Of a DNA stretch of 64,000 bases, positions 52,544-61,370 are shown piece by piece. The stretch is from Proteinivorax tanatarense (GTDB lineage Bacteria > Bacillota > Proteinivoracia > Proteinivoracales > Proteinivoracaceae): positions 1,240,001 to 1,304,000 of the forward strand of contig NZ_CP158367.1 of assembly GCF_040267685.1 (NCBI RefSeq), written 5' to 3'. Made by a program: the position numbers and the translations under genes. The first letter of the stretch is position 1, and each line of letters starts with the position of its first letter. A model generated the notes under the pieces. It was not told the DNA's origin. It did no database searches and worked only from the letters and a program-made list of their open reading frames with translations.

Positions 52544-52571
52544 AAAACCAGGTGCTAAAGCACCTGGTTTT
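52544..52571 (+). terminator. Terminator of the thioredoxin-reductase-like gene
   Basis: AAAACCAGGTGCT (52544-52556) / AGCACCTGGTTTT (52559-52571), perfect stem with a 2-nt nominal loop. Confidence 0.88.
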
Positions 52572-52587
52572 GCTTATGAGGAGTTGT

Positions 52588-52689
52588 TTATCTTCTTTTT
52601 AACATTTTTCCGACCATAAGCGCAGCTAATGGGACCGCCATGAGCATCCACTTTTTATTGTTAGTTTTTTTTCTACGAAATAGCATCAT
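52588..52689 (-). CDS. 33-residue basic membrane peptide
   Basis: MMLFRRKKTNNKKWMLMAVP followed by LAALMVGKMLKRR: a short hydrophobic helix between two very basic ends. GAGGAGGGA lies 8 nt before the ATG pair. No family recognised. Small proteins of this build are common in Bacillota; it might also be a short-lived leader, but the ribosome binding site is strong. Confidence 0.55.
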   Translation of the reverse strand: MMLFRRKKTNNKKWMLMAVPLAALMVGKMLKRR

Positions 52690-52747
52690 AGGAATATCCC
52701 TCCTCATAATTATAGTGTTTATAAAAAAAGGGATTTATATTCTATAG

Positions 52748-53776
52748 CTACCTTGTCAAATAATGGTATAGAAGATTATAAGTAGCCATGAGTCCATCAA
52801 CATGAGTTCTTTCATAACTATGAGAATTATCAACGCCAGGACCAATTAAAGCTACTCGTATATTATTACCCGCTGCTAAAGCGGCACTAGCATCTGAACC
52901 GTAGAAAGGAAAAATATCTACTTTATAAGGAATCTTTTTCTCAAGGCAAATTTTTACTAGAGATTTGCGCATATCTAGATCATAAGGTCCTGATGAATCT
53001 TTTGCACATATTGATACACAATTCTCACTTCCTTGCTGTCCATCACCAACTACTCCCATGTCGACGGCAACCAGTTCATGGGTATTTTGAGGAATAAAAC
53101 TAGAGCCATGCCCCACTTCTTCATAGTTACTGATGAAAAAGTTAATAGTATTAACGGGAGTTATATTTTGTTTTTTTAAAGTTTTAATTGTCTGCAAGAT
53201 TATTGCTACCCCTGCTTTGTCATCTAAATGACGGGATTTTATATAACCGGATTTAGTTTTAAAAACTCTTGCATCAAAGGAAACAAAATCTCCAACAGCT
53301 ATGCCTAATTTTTCTGCATCTTCTTTAGTATTTATATTTTCATCTACTCTGATTTCAATGCTATTTTTATCTCTGGTTTGTTTAGCTGTATCCCCACCAT
53401 GTACATGGACCGATCCCTTAGTTAGCACAAAACTACCAGTGTAGTCGCCTTTACAACTATGTATTGTACAATTTTCAGTTTCTATACTGTTAAAGTCAAA
53501 TCCTCCAATTAAGCTGATTGCTAACCTGCCATTTCCCTTGATTTCTTTTACCATAGCTCCTAGGGTATCAATGTGGGCAGAAACAGTTATCGCAGATTCT
53601 TTTTCACCGGGTATAGTAGCGATAAGTCCTCCTTTTTCATTTGCATAAACTTCAACACCCAGGTCCTTAATTTCCTTCTTTATTTTCCGTTGGATATTAG
53701 CAGTATTTCCAGTAACTGATGGCGTATTACATAGTTCAGTTAGTTTTTCAACTATATAATTTTTTTCAAAGTCCAT
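52748..53776 (-). CDS. M42 family aminopeptidase (glutamyl aminopeptidase/endoglucanase group)
   Basis: Di-metal aminopeptidase, 342 aa, forming tetrahedral complexes in known members. Metal ligands and catalytic residues: SAHIDTLG near 67-74, DDKAGVAI near 182-189, the catalytic Glu pair in NYEEVGHG near 214-221, Asp in VAVDMGVVGDG, and His in the C-terminal NSHSYERTH. The frame opens at 53815; ATG 53776 after AAGGGGG is the start. Cytoplasmic peptide degradation. Confidence 0.93.
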   Translation of the reverse strand: MDFEKNYIVEKLTELCNTPSVTGNTANIQRKIKKEIKDLGVEVYANEKGGLIATIPGEKESAITVSAHIDTLGAMVKEIKGNGRLAISLIGGFDFNSIETENCTIHSCKGDYTGSFVLTKGSVHVHGGDTAKQTRDKNSIEIRVDENINTKEDAEKLGIAVGDFVSFDARVFKTKSGYIKSRHLDDKAGVAIILQTIKTLKKQNITPVNTINFFISNYEEVGHGSSFIPQNTHELVAVDMGVVGDGQQGSENCVSICAKDSSGPYDLDMRKSLVKICLEKKIPYKVDIFPFYGSDASAALAAGNNIRVALIGPGVDNSHSYERTHVDGLMATYNLLYHYLTR

Positions 53777-53881
53777 TTGATTTCCCCCTTTAGTGATTTT
53801 TCTTAATAATATCATAATATCTACTATTTATGAACTAAAATATGGTATGATATCTTTAAAAAGAGATTAAGGATGGTGTTT

Positions 53882-54898
53882 ATGTATACCTATAGAGGTA
53901 ATATCCATGTACACTCCAAGCTTTCTGATGGAACAAGAAGTGTAGAGGATATAGCACAGATAGCAAAAAAGGCGGGACTTGATTTTGTCTGCATAACTGA
54001 CCATAACTGCTTTGCATTTGAAAAAACTGGTTACTACGATGGACTCCTGTTAATAATGGGTAGTGAGCTAAATAAGAAAAAACATCATTATTTAGCTTTA
54101 GGAATTTCCAATGAAATTAAAACAAATTGTGATAATCCACAAGTAGTTATAAATGAAGTTAAAGCTCAGGAGGGTATAGGTATAATTGCTCACCCTTGCG
54201 AAAAAGGCTCAAATGTAATGTTTAATGGTGCTAGTTTTCCGTGGACTAATTGGGATGTGTATGGGTATGATGGAATTGAGGTATGGAACTTTTGCTCACA
54301 GTGGAAAGACCAAACAAAAAATAAAAGAGAAGCTTTAAAAAATTTAATTTTCTCTCCATATAAACCCATAACAGGCCCATGTAAAGAAAGCATGGCTATA
54401 TTTGACAAAGTTAGTCAAAATAGAAAAGTGTTTGCAATAGCGGGGACTGACATACATAGTCCCCAAATTGGTCCATGGGAGATTTTATCCTATAAACAGT
54501 TATTCAATGCACTCAATAATTATGTACTCACTGATAAGAGGTTACCTAAAGATGCCCTAGAAGCTGAAACAGTAATTTTAGATAGTTTAAGAAAGGGTCA
54601 GAGTTATTTTGCATTTGAAGTTAAGCATTTAGCAAAGGGGTTTAACTTTTGGATTTCAGATAATAAAGATACATTTGGTATCGGAAGCGATCTATGTTTT
54701 AAAAAGAACTTAAAGGCAGTTATTAGATTACCTAGGAACTTAATAGCGGAGATTTATTTAAAAAAAGATGGAAAGACCATTTACAAAGCAAAAGAATCTA
54801 AAGCGGAAGTTAAAGTTAATGAAAGGGGGATTTATAGAGTGGAGGTTTGGGAAGGATCAAGCCCATGGATATTTTCTAATAATATTTATGTTAACTGA
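53882..54898 (+). CDS. PHP-domain metal-dependent hydrolase
   Basis: 338 aa. Metal-binding motifs of the PHP (polymerase and histidinol phosphatase) fold: NIHVHSKLSDG near 7-17, ITDHN near 41-45, IAHPCEKG, and AGTDIHS near 195-201. The C-terminal 100 residues form a beta-rich extension. The exact phosphoester substrate is unknown. ATG 53882 is preferred over 53873 because AAGGATGG precedes it. Confidence 0.88.
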   Translation: MYTYRGNIHVHSKLSDGTRSVEDIAQIAKKAGLDFVCITDHNCFAFEKTGYYDGLLLIMGSELNKKKHHYLALGISNEIKTNCDNPQVVINEVKAQEGIGIIAHPCEKGSNVMFNGASFPWTNWDVYGYDGIEVWNFCSQWKDQTKNKREALKNLIFSPYKPITGPCKESMAIFDKVSQNRKVFAIAGTDIHSPQIGPWEILSYKQLFNALNNYVLTDKRLPKDALEAETVILDSLRKGQSYFAFEVKHLAKGFNFWISDNKDTFGIGSDLCFKKNLKAVIRLPRNLIAEIYLKKDGKTIYKAKESKAEVKVNERGIYRVEVWEGSSPWIFSNNIYVN

Positions 54899-54942
54899 CT
54901 TTGGATAAAAAAGCCACATGTATATGCTTTAGCAAAAAAAGA

Positions 54943-54961
54943 GGGCTGCTATAAACAGCCC
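54943..54961 (-). terminator. Hairpin terminator for the 69-residue gene
   Basis: GGGCTG (54943-54948) / CAGCCC (54956-54961); on the minus strand a long T run follows. It may also slow transcription from the PHP gene. Confidence 0.6.
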
Positions 54962-54971
54962 GAGTATTATG

Positions 54972-55181
54972 CTAACTATAAAAATCGCTAGGATAAGTGT
55001 TTAATTTAGTTTTTGCACTCCGTCTTTTATGACTATACGTAGAACTGTTAATGTTTCTAAACTTTTTCGTATGGTTTATGGGAATGTCTAACTCGTGGCT
55101 AAATTCTGTGCTACTGTAGCTATCATGCCCCAAGTCTTTTGTTGAACAAAACCTACTTCTGTAATTATCTTTTTTTGGCAA
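54972..55181 (-). CDS. Small hydrophilic protein, unrecognised
   Basis: 69 aa, Ser/Lys/Tyr/His-rich, no membrane helix, one Cys (Cys12). TTG start exactly 7 nt after AAGGAGG, and a terminator behind it, so it looks like a real gene despite the unusual composition. No function can be proposed. Confidence 0.5.
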   Translation of the reverse strand: MPKKDNYRSRFCSTKDLGHDSYSSTEFSHELDIPINHTKKFRNINSSTYSHKRRSAKTKLNTYPSDFYS

Positions 55182-55318
55182 GACAAGGCCTCCTTTTTGG
55201 TTGGCTACTATTACTTTGTGCTAATTTTTGTGAAATTATACACTAAAAAAACAAGGTATATCGGTTAATTGTTCAGGAGAAACTAATTAAGGAGAAGTTA
55301 AACTGGAGGTATTTAATA

Positions 55319-56014
55319 ATGCCTGAAGCATTAAATGTTTTCTTAAGAGCAGCTTTACTTTACTCCATAGTGCTATTGATGATGAGGCTTATGGGAAAAA
55401 GAGAGATAGGCCAACTCTCTCTTTTTGACTTAGTTGTTGCTATTATGATTGCTGAGCTTGCTGCGATACCAATGGAAGATACAACTGTTCCTTTACACAT
55501 TGGTATTATACCTATAGCAACGTTAGTAGGGGCTGAAATGTTATTGTCTTACATTACGCTAAAGAGTGAAAAATTAAGAAAAGCAATCGAAGGTACTCCA
55601 AGTATCATTGTAGAAGAGGGTAAGATATTAGGAAAAGAAATAGAGCGTTTGCGTTACAGTGTTACAGATTTGGTTTCGCAACTAAGGGAAAAGGATATTA
55701 GTAATATTTCTGATGTTCAGTATGCAATACTTGAAAATAACGGTGAACTAAGTGTGATTTTAAAGCCTGAAAAGCGACCTCTTACTCCTGGTGATGTTGG
55801 AATTAACCCTCCTGCTGGTGGCCTGCCACTACCTTTGATTTTAGATGGGCAGATTCAAAGCGAGAATTTAAAGAGAGCCAACAAAGATATTAAGTGGTTG
55901 GAGAACATAGTTAAAAAGGAAGGATATAAAATCGAAGAAGTTATTTATGCTCATGTCGATGCTCAAGAAAACACTTATGTCTGTAGAAAGGATATTGAAA
56001 GGGAAGTTCCATAA
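55319..56014 (+). CDS. DUF421 (YetF-like) membrane protein
   Basis: 231 aa. Three N-terminal membrane helices (about 5-80) with the family block LMGKREIGQLSLFDLVV, then a cytoplasmic domain containing GTPSIIVEEGKI and LRYSVTDLVSQLREK. Role in the cell poorly known (YetF-type proteins are linked to spore germination and membrane functions in Bacillus). Strong GGAGG site; single gene with its own terminator. Confidence 0.92.
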   Translation: MPEALNVFLRAALLYSIVLLMMRLMGKREIGQLSLFDLVVAIMIAELAAIPMEDTTVPLHIGIIPIATLVGAEMLLSYITLKSEKLRKAIEGTPSIIVEEGKILGKEIERLRYSVTDLVSQLREKDISNISDVQYAILENNGELSVILKPEKRPLTPGDVGINPPAGGLPLPLILDGQIQSENLKRANKDIKWLENIVKKEGYKIEEVIYAHVDAQENTYVCRKDIEREVP

Positions 56015-56020
56015 AAAAAG

Positions 56021-56038
56021 CCACCTAAAAAGGTGGCT
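56021..56038 (+). terminator. Terminator of the DUF421 gene
   Basis: GCCACCT / AGGTGGC with an AAAA loop, preceded by A run and followed by TT. Confidence 0.75.
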
Positions 56039-56063
56039 TAATGTATATGCAGTATAGGTTTGA

Positions 56064-56138
56064 TGGTGCGCCTACCAGGATTTGAACCTGGGCTCCCGGT
56101 TCCGGAGACCGGTGCTCTATCCCCTGAGCTATAGGCGC
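56064..56138 (-). tRNA. tRNA-Arg (anticodon CCG)
   Basis: 75 nt including an encoded CCA (TGG at 56064-56066 on the plus strand). Acceptor stem GCGCCTA/TAGGCGC, D arm with GCTCAGGGGATAGAGC, anticodon stem CCGGT/ACCGG around loop CTCCGGA (anticodon CCG, reading CGG), T arm with GGTTCAAATCC. All four stems pair. Between a DUF421 gene and a DMT transporter gene. Confidence 0.95.
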
Positions 56139-56186
56139 TGATTGTCAACTTATAGTATACCATAAAGTCATAAAAAAGCAAGGTAG

Positions 56187-56627
56187 TTACTTTACTAACA
56201 GCCTTGCTCCAACAATCATAAGAATAGTCCCTATAACCCTAGTGGCTCCTATGGGAATTCGTTCTAAGGTAAAAATGCCAAAATGGTCTAATATCACAGC
56301 GGTAACAAGTTGTGCAATTAATATAACTGATATTCCTAGGGCTGCTCCAGTTCTTGCTATAGTAAATGCCACAGCAACAATTATTACTACGCCCAAAATG
56401 CCGCCTAAAAAGAAGTAATGAGGGTGGGTTTTAGCTAAAGTAAATTTAGGCATTGTTCCGAAAAAAATAACTGCAATTATACTAGCTGCTAAACCAATAG
56501 CATGAACGACTAAAGACATTTCAATAACGCCGATTTTTTTTCCTAAAGCTGAATTAACTGTCCCTTGAAATGTCATGGCAGCACCGCTTATAGCTGCAAC
56601 AAGCAATGGTAAAATAGTTTTAATCAA
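56187..56627 (-). CDS. DMT-type transporter, DUF606 (YdcZ) family
   Basis: 146 aa, five membrane helices. The N-terminal GAAMTFQGTVNSALGKK near 15-31 and the helix HAIGLAASIIAVIFFG are family features; it corresponds to half of a ten-helix drug/metabolite transporter and probably works as a dimer. TTG start 9 nt after AAGGAG. Substrate unknown. Confidence 0.87.
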   Translation of the reverse strand: MIKTILPLLVAAISGAAMTFQGTVNSALGKKIGVIEMSLVVHAIGLAASIIAVIFFGTMPKFTLAKTHPHYFFLGGILGVVIIVAVAFTIARTGAALGISVILIAQLVTAVILDHFGIFTLERIPIGATRVIGTILMIVGARLLVK

Positions 56628-56714
56628 GTTTAAGCACTCCTTGTTGTTATTTTTAATGAGGGTACTTTTGTAGTATTATCATTACATAACAAAAATATAA
56701 ATGGAGGTTATAAA

Positions 56715-57122
56715 ATGGAGAGCAAAGTTGAAACTATAGTTAAATGGAACGGTGATACCAAGTTTGAAGGACAGAATAGTCAAGGGAATACTATAGATAT
56801 GAATCCTAATCAGCAGGATGGTTTAAGGCCAACTCAATTGGTTTTGATGGCAATTGGCGGTTGTACAGGAATAGATGTGGTGCAAATGTTAGAAAAAATG
56901 AAACAACCACTTAAAGGGTTGTCAATAAAAGTAGATGGGGTTAGAAGGGAGGAACACCCAAAAACTTATGAAATAATCACAATAAAATATTCTTTTGAAG
57001 GGGAATTAGATGAAAAAAAAGTACATAGAGCTGTGGAGCTATCGCAACAAAAGTACTGTGGCGTCTCTAATATGTTTGTTCCTACAGCAAAGATAGAGTA
57101 TATATTGGAAATAATTAAATAA
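56715..57122 (+). CDS. OsmC/Ohr-family protein
   Basis: 135 aa. The two redox cysteines of the family are present: Cys in IGGCTGIDVV near 48-57 and Cys in KYCGVSNMF near 116. OsmC proteins reduce organic hydroperoxides with thiol donors. Cytoplasmic; the usual fold elements (GLRPTQLVLMAIGG) are visible. Single gene just upstream of the Rrf2-cysK pair. Confidence 0.9.
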   Translation: MESKVETIVKWNGDTKFEGQNSQGNTIDMNPNQQDGLRPTQLVLMAIGGCTGIDVVQMLEKMKQPLKGLSIKVDGVRREEHPKTYEIITIKYSFEGELDEKKVHRAVELSQQKYCGVSNMFVPTAKIEYILEIIK

Positions 57123-57163
57123 GAGGGTATAATTTTAAATAGATATTAAAAAATAAAAGGTAT

Positions 57164-57192
57164 TGACTGGTAATTAACAACCATATATAATG
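57164..57192 (+). promoter_or_regulatory. Promoter of the rrf2-cysK operon
   Basis: TTGACT (57164-57169), 17 bp, TATAAT (57187-57192). ATACAAACCATGTAT at 57199-57213 just downstream is a candidate regulator site. Confidence 0.7.
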
Positions 57193-57234
57193 TAAGTATA
57201 CAAACCATGTATAGATTATAGAGAAGGTGATGGG

Positions 57235-57666
57235 ATGAAGATTTCTGCAAAAGGAGATTATGCTTGTAAGGCGGTTTTAGAACTAGCTCTAAAATACTCC
57301 CAAGGTAAACCGGTGCAAATCGGAGAAATTGCAAAGAATCAAAAAATACCATTAAAGTATTTGGAGCAAATTTTAGTTGTTTTAAAAAAAGGTGGACTGG
57401 CCAAAAGTAAAAGAGGAGCAGAGGGAGGGTATCTGCTAGCAAAAGAACCTCAAAATATAACTGTGGCAGATGTTATAACTCTAACCGATGGACCATTTGT
57501 AACGACTCCCTGCTCAGATGACAAGTGTGAAACTTATGATGATTGTTGTTTTTTACCTATATGGAGCAGATTGGAAAAAGAAATACACAAGGTATTATCT
57601 GAAACAGACTTTGCACAATTATGCGATAATGCTAATAAAAGGCGACAGCTAATGTATTATATATAA
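57235..57666 (+). CDS. Rrf2-family transcriptional regulator (CymR/IscR-like)
   Basis: 143 aa. N-terminal winged helix-turn-helix (KISAKGDYACKAVLELAL, EIAKNQKIPLKYLEQIL); KRGAEGGYLLAKEP wing. The C-terminal half has Cys in CSDDKCETYDDCC, which could bind an Fe-S cluster as in IscR, or be redox sensitive. Located 40 bp upstream of cysK, so control of cysteine synthesis (CymR-like, acting with CysK) is likely, though CymR itself lacks this cysteine cluster. Confidence 0.9.
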   Translation: MKISAKGDYACKAVLELALKYSQGKPVQIGEIAKNQKIPLKYLEQILVVLKKGGLAKSKRGAEGGYLLAKEPQNITVADVITLTDGPFVTTPCSDDKCETYDDCCFLPIWSRLEKEIHKVLSETDFAQLCDNANKRRQLMYYI

Positions 57667-57706
57667 GCAATGAAAGGTAATCTAATTATGTAAGGAGATG
57701 GTTTAA

Positions 57707-58627
57707 ATGATATATAATAATATTAATGAGTTAATTGGCAAGACTCCTCTAGTAGAGGTTCTAGATCCTAGCTTTCATGGGCGGTTAATTTTAAAATTAG
57801 AATTTTTTAATCCAGGAGGCAGTGTAAAGGATAGGATTGCACTGGCAATGTTTGAAAAAGCTGAACAAGAAGGGACGATCACTCCCGGTGAAACTACTAT
57901 TATTGAAGCAACCTCTGGCAATACAGGAATAGGGTTGGCGATGGTAGCAGCATCTAAAGGATATGAACTTATTCTGACTATGCCTGATACTATGAGTATT
58001 GAAAGAAGAAAACTATTAAAGTCCTTTGGTGCAAATCTAGAACTTACAGAAGGTAAAAAAGGAATGGCTGGAGCAATTGATAGGGCAAAAGAATTAGCTG
58101 AGGCAAACAGTAAGTCATTTATCCCTAGTCAGTTTTTTAATGATGCAAACCCTGAGATTCATAAAGAAACAACTGCTATAGAAATTTTAAAAGACACAAA
58201 TGAAAATGTGGACTATTTTGTAGCCGGTGTGGGTACAGGCGGAACTATAACAGGAGTGGGGCAAGTATTAAAAGAAAAAATAAAAAACATAAAAATAATA
58301 GCTGTTGAACCAGAAGATTCTCCTATATTATCTGGAGGAAAACCAGGACCCCATAAAATTCAAGGTATAGGCGCAGGATTCGTTCCAGAAATCCTTAGAA
58401 AAGAAGTAATTGATGACATAGCGACCGTTGGGCATGAGGAATCCTATGATGCTAGTCGATGGTTGGCAAAAAAACATGGTGTTTTAACTGGGATATCTTC
58501 AGGTGCAGTTTTAAATGTTGCTATAAAAATAGCAAGGGATGTCAACAATAAAGATAAAACGATAGTTGCTATAATGCCTGATAACGGTGAGAGATATTTG
58601 TCTACTCCCTTATATGAAGAAGTTTAA
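57707..58627 (+). CDS. cysK: Cysteine synthase (O-acetylserine sulfhydrylase)
   Basis: PLP enzyme forming cysteine from O-acetylserine and sulfide, 306 aa. PLP lysine in NPGGSVKDRIA near 35-45, substrate loop TSGNTG near 69-74, phosphate-binding GTGGTITG near 175-182. AAGGAGATGG site. Follows the Rrf2 regulator gene. Confidence 0.95.
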   Translation: MIYNNINELIGKTPLVEVLDPSFHGRLILKLEFFNPGGSVKDRIALAMFEKAEQEGTITPGETTIIEATSGNTGIGLAMVAASKGYELILTMPDTMSIERRKLLKSFGANLELTEGKKGMAGAIDRAKELAEANSKSFIPSQFFNDANPEIHKETTAIEILKDTNENVDYFVAGVGTGGTITGVGQVLKEKIKNIKIIAVEPEDSPILSGGKPGPHKIQGIGAGFVPEILRKEVIDDIATVGHEESYDASRWLAKKHGVLTGISSGAVLNVAIKIARDVNNKDKTIVAIMPDNGERYLSTPLYEEV

Positions 58628-58661
58628 ATAAAAATAAATGAAAATTTAAAGGTGGTATAAA

Positions 58662-59396
58662 ATGGATCCAGTGGCATTTAACATAGGTCCTATTACCGTG
58701 TATTGGTATGGGATAATAATAGGAGTAGGAGCTTTAACAGCATTATTTTTAATAAAAACTCTAGGTAAAAAAGAAGGGGTTGACCCTGAGATTTTCGATG
58801 AATTTTTACTTATTGCTTTGCCTATCGGTATTATCGGTGCGAGATTATACTATGTGCTTTTTAATCTTGATGCATATAGAGGTGATTGGGCAAGAATATT
58901 TTCTATATGGGAAGGTGGATTGGCTATACATGGTGGTGTGTTAGCTGGTACTGTAGTTGCTTATTTTTTTGCAAAAGTAAAAAAAATAGATTTTTGGCAG
59001 TTAGGGGATTTGGTTGCACCTGGACTAATATTAGCACAAGGTATTGGTAGATGGGGAAATTATGTTAATCAAGAGGCTTATGGTTATGAGACTGATTTAC
59101 CATGGGCTATGTATATTGATGGGGCGTATAGACACCCAACTTTTCTTTATGAATTTATTTGGAACTTGATTGTATTTGGTATACTCCTAGTTTTAAGAAA
59201 GAAAAAACTAGCTAGGGGTTCAATATTTGCTTTTTATTTAATTGGATATTCAGTTGGAAGGTTTTTTATAGAAGGATTTCGGACCGACAGTTTAATGATA
59301 GGATCTATCCGTACAGCCCAGCTAATTAGCGTAATACTTATATTAGTGGGTTTAGGATTATATTATTACTTAAATAAATATAAAGCTAAATCTTAA
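58662..59396 (+). CDS. lgt: Prolipoprotein diacylglyceryl transferase
   Basis: Membrane enzyme adding diacylglycerol to the lipobox cysteine of prolipoproteins such as the FMN-binding one at 19171. 244 aa, seven helices. Lgt motifs: YWYGIIIGVG, GARLYYVLFN, the HGG region (GGLAIHGGVLAG) near 85-96, the signature GRWGNYVNQEAYG near 127-139, and RFFIEGFRTDSL. Confidence 0.96.
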   Translation: MDPVAFNIGPITVYWYGIIIGVGALTALFLIKTLGKKEGVDPEIFDEFLLIALPIGIIGARLYYVLFNLDAYRGDWARIFSIWEGGLAIHGGVLAGTVVAYFFAKVKKIDFWQLGDLVAPGLILAQGIGRWGNYVNQEAYGYETDLPWAMYIDGAYRHPTFLYEFIWNLIVFGILLVLRKKKLARGSIFAFYLIGYSVGRFFIEGFRTDSLMIGSIRTAQLISVILILVGLGLYYYLNKYKAKS

Positions 59397-59464
59397 ATTT
59401 AAAGTCCAGTGTCTCTATAGAATTGATGAGGCGTTGGGCTTTTTGATACAGAACCAGTTGAATA

Positions 59465-59493
59465 TTGACAATAGAAGGTATAAACTATAAAAT
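59465..59493 (+). promoter_or_regulatory. Promoter of csoR-copZ with a candidate CsoR operator
   Basis: TTGACA (59465-59470), 17 bp, TAAAAT (59488-59493). ATACCTATACGGTTAGGGGG at 59501-59520, with TA following, resembles the TACC...GGTA-type pseudo-palindrome bound by CsoR and covers the start site. Confidence 0.5.
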
Positions 59494-59528
59494 TATAACA
59501 TATACCTATACGGTTAGGGGGTAATAAT

Positions 59529-59792
59529 GTGGGCTGTGAAAAACAAAAGTTGTTAGATCGGTTAAAGAGGATAGAAGGTCAAGTTCGTGGAATCCAAAAA
59601 ATGGTTGATGATGAAAGGTATTGTGTAGATGTCCTTACGCAACTAGCTGCTGTTAGAGCAGGTGTAAATAAGGTAGGTTTAATGGTTTTAGAGGGACACA
59701 CAAAAGGGTGTGTGGCTCAAGCTTTTGAGAATGATAATGAGGAAAAGGCTATTGAAGAGCTTTTAGAAGTTATGGGCAAATTTTTAAAATAA
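59529..59792 (+). CDS. csoR: Copper-sensing repressor CsoR
   Basis: 87-aa all-helical repressor released from DNA by Cu(I). The Cu ligand set Cys-His-Cys is present: Cys36 (RYCVD), His61 and Cys65 (GHTKGC). N-terminal RLKRIEGQVRGIQKMV typical of the CsoR/RcnR family. GTG start after GGGGG. Thirteen bases before copZ, so regulator and chaperone form one operon; no copA ATPase gene is in the window. Confidence 0.93.
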   Translation: MGCEKQKLLDRLKRIEGQVRGIQKMVDDERYCVDVLTQLAAVRAGVNKVGLMVLEGHTKGCVAQAFENDNEEKAIEELLEVMGKFLK

Positions 59793-59805
59793 GGAGTGAT
59801 TATAA

Positions 59806-60012
59806 ATGGTTAAAGTTATTTTTAGTGTATCCGGAATGTCATGTGAACACTGTAAAAATGCAGTTGAAAAAGCATTAAATAAACTAGAAGGAGTACAAAC
59901 TGTTCAAGTTGACTTACAGCTAGGTGAGGTAGCTATAAGTTATGATGAAAATATAGTGACAAGAGAAAAATTAATTAATACTATAACAGAAACTGGATAT
60001 AGTGTGATATAA
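59806..60012 (+). CDS. copZ: Copper chaperone CopZ (HMA domain)
   Basis: 68 aa, heavy-metal-associated domain with the Cu(I)-binding GMSCEHC near 10-16. Passes copper to export ATPases or to CsoR. Operon with csoR; strong terminator directly behind. Confidence 0.93.
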   Translation: MVKVIFSVSGMSCEHCKNAVEKALNKLEGVQTVQVDLQLGEVAISYDENIVTREKLINTITETGYSVI

Positions 60013-60041
60013 AAAAGGACCTTGTTGAGGTCCTTTTTTTA
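60012..60041 (+). terminator. Terminator of csoR-copZ
   Basis: AAAAAGGACCT / AGGTCCTTTTTTT with a 5-nt loop. Confidence 0.9.
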
Positions 60042-60366
60042 ATGGAGTGCTAAAGGTAAATATATAGATCTAGGATAAATTGGCCAAGGTTAATTTTCAC
60101 TCAATATCTTACTAAAGCCTAACAAGAAATCAGAATATACGATTAGGTTAATGAATTTCCTATATCCATAGATTTTCCTCCTACTTTTTTTAAGAAATAA
60201 ACACTGTCAAGGGTTGTAAAATTATCTCTTGCATCAAAATATCTGAGATTTTCAAGTTTTAGAAATAAAAAGATACGATGTTAAGCATCTTTTAAATGGC
60301 TTATTTGGTTCTAGTTTTAAAATATAGCCAATAAATATTAGGTAAATATTTATTGGGGGTGAAGGA
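60042..60366. other. Non-coding gap
   Basis: 325 bp, AT-rich, between the copZ terminator and the next gene. I see no gene, repeat or known RNA in it. Confidence 0.5.
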
Positions 60367-61239
60367 ATGAAAGGACAATATTTTGCAGTTATTAATCTTA
60401 AGGGTAACAGTAGGCTACTTTACGGTCTTGGAATTTTAGCTTTGCTAGTATTTTTAATGTTTTTAATTGTGTCATTTACCAATGTTTTAATTTCAGATTC
60501 CCGTGATTTTGAGCAGCTACCATACAAAGAAGTATTAAAAGAGCAATGGTATGGAGAATATAGTAGCGATAGCAAATATCCAAGGTTCTTTATTGCTGGA
60601 GGACATAATTATGATCAAAATATTTTAGCTCAACATGGAATAGACAATTTAGAGCTCGCAAGTGTTAATCATTTTAATGATATAGGTGTTTATGTAGTTG
60701 GTGCAGGTATAAGCAGAATTGATTATTTTGCTGAAGAAAGGGAGGTTTTTATTGAGGTCAAAAACGATGAACCAAATTATCAATTAGTCACTTTGGATAA
60801 ATTTTTGTTAGGAGAAGGACCTATAACTTATATTTTCGTAGATAAATCTAAAGGTGATATATTAAATAGTGAAGAGGACTACATATATTCTACTCCGGTA
60901 CAGTTTACTCTTCTAGAAGAGGGAAAAGACGATATAAAAGTAGATGGTTTAGAAAAATTTGTGGTTGCGGATTCTAACACTGTACCGATTTTAGCTGAGA
61001 ATGATATGTATTCAAATGATTTGCACTCAGATGATCAGTTGTGTATGTACGTTTTTGGGGGAGAAGTTGTGACTATACAACAAAGGGAAAATTTAACAAG
61101 AGTTTATTTCAATGAATCAGAAGGGTATCAGATTTTTTCGGTAAAAAAAGAATATTTTCAAGAAGGTGAAAATGTAATTAAATTTATAAGGGAATCTGAT
61201 TTAAGAGAATTTGATCAACATTCTTTAATACTGGAATAA
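60367..61239 (+). CDS. Unrecognised membrane-anchored protein
   Basis: 290 aa. One membrane helix near 20-42, the rest extracytoplasmic. Two segments look like strand-rich domains: about 70-140 (RFFIAGGHNYDQN, SRIDYFAEEREVFIEVKN) and about 150-290. The first recalls PrcB-like beta modules only vaguely, so no family is assigned. GGGGGTGAAGG before the ATG. Monocistronic, upstream of the dcw cluster. Confidence 0.55.
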   Translation: MKGQYFAVINLKGNSRLLYGLGILALLVFLMFLIVSFTNVLISDSRDFEQLPYKEVLKEQWYGEYSSDSKYPRFFIAGGHNYDQNILAQHGIDNLELASVNHFNDIGVYVVGAGISRIDYFAEEREVFIEVKNDEPNYQLVTLDKFLLGEGPITYIFVDKSKGDILNSEEDYIYSTPVQFTLLEEGKDDIKVDGLEKFVVADSNTVPILAENDMYSNDLHSDDQLCMYVFGGEVVTIQQRENLTRVYFNESEGYQIFSVKKEYFQEGENVIKFIRESDLREFDQHSLILE

Positions 61240-61370
61240 AATAGCACACATTTGGATAAAATATAATAAATTATAATATATAAAAAGTTCTGAAAAAAGA
61301 AGGGATTTTAGTTTGTGGTTTAGAATGTACTAATAAAGGTGTTTAATATAAAAATGGGAGGCGATATACT

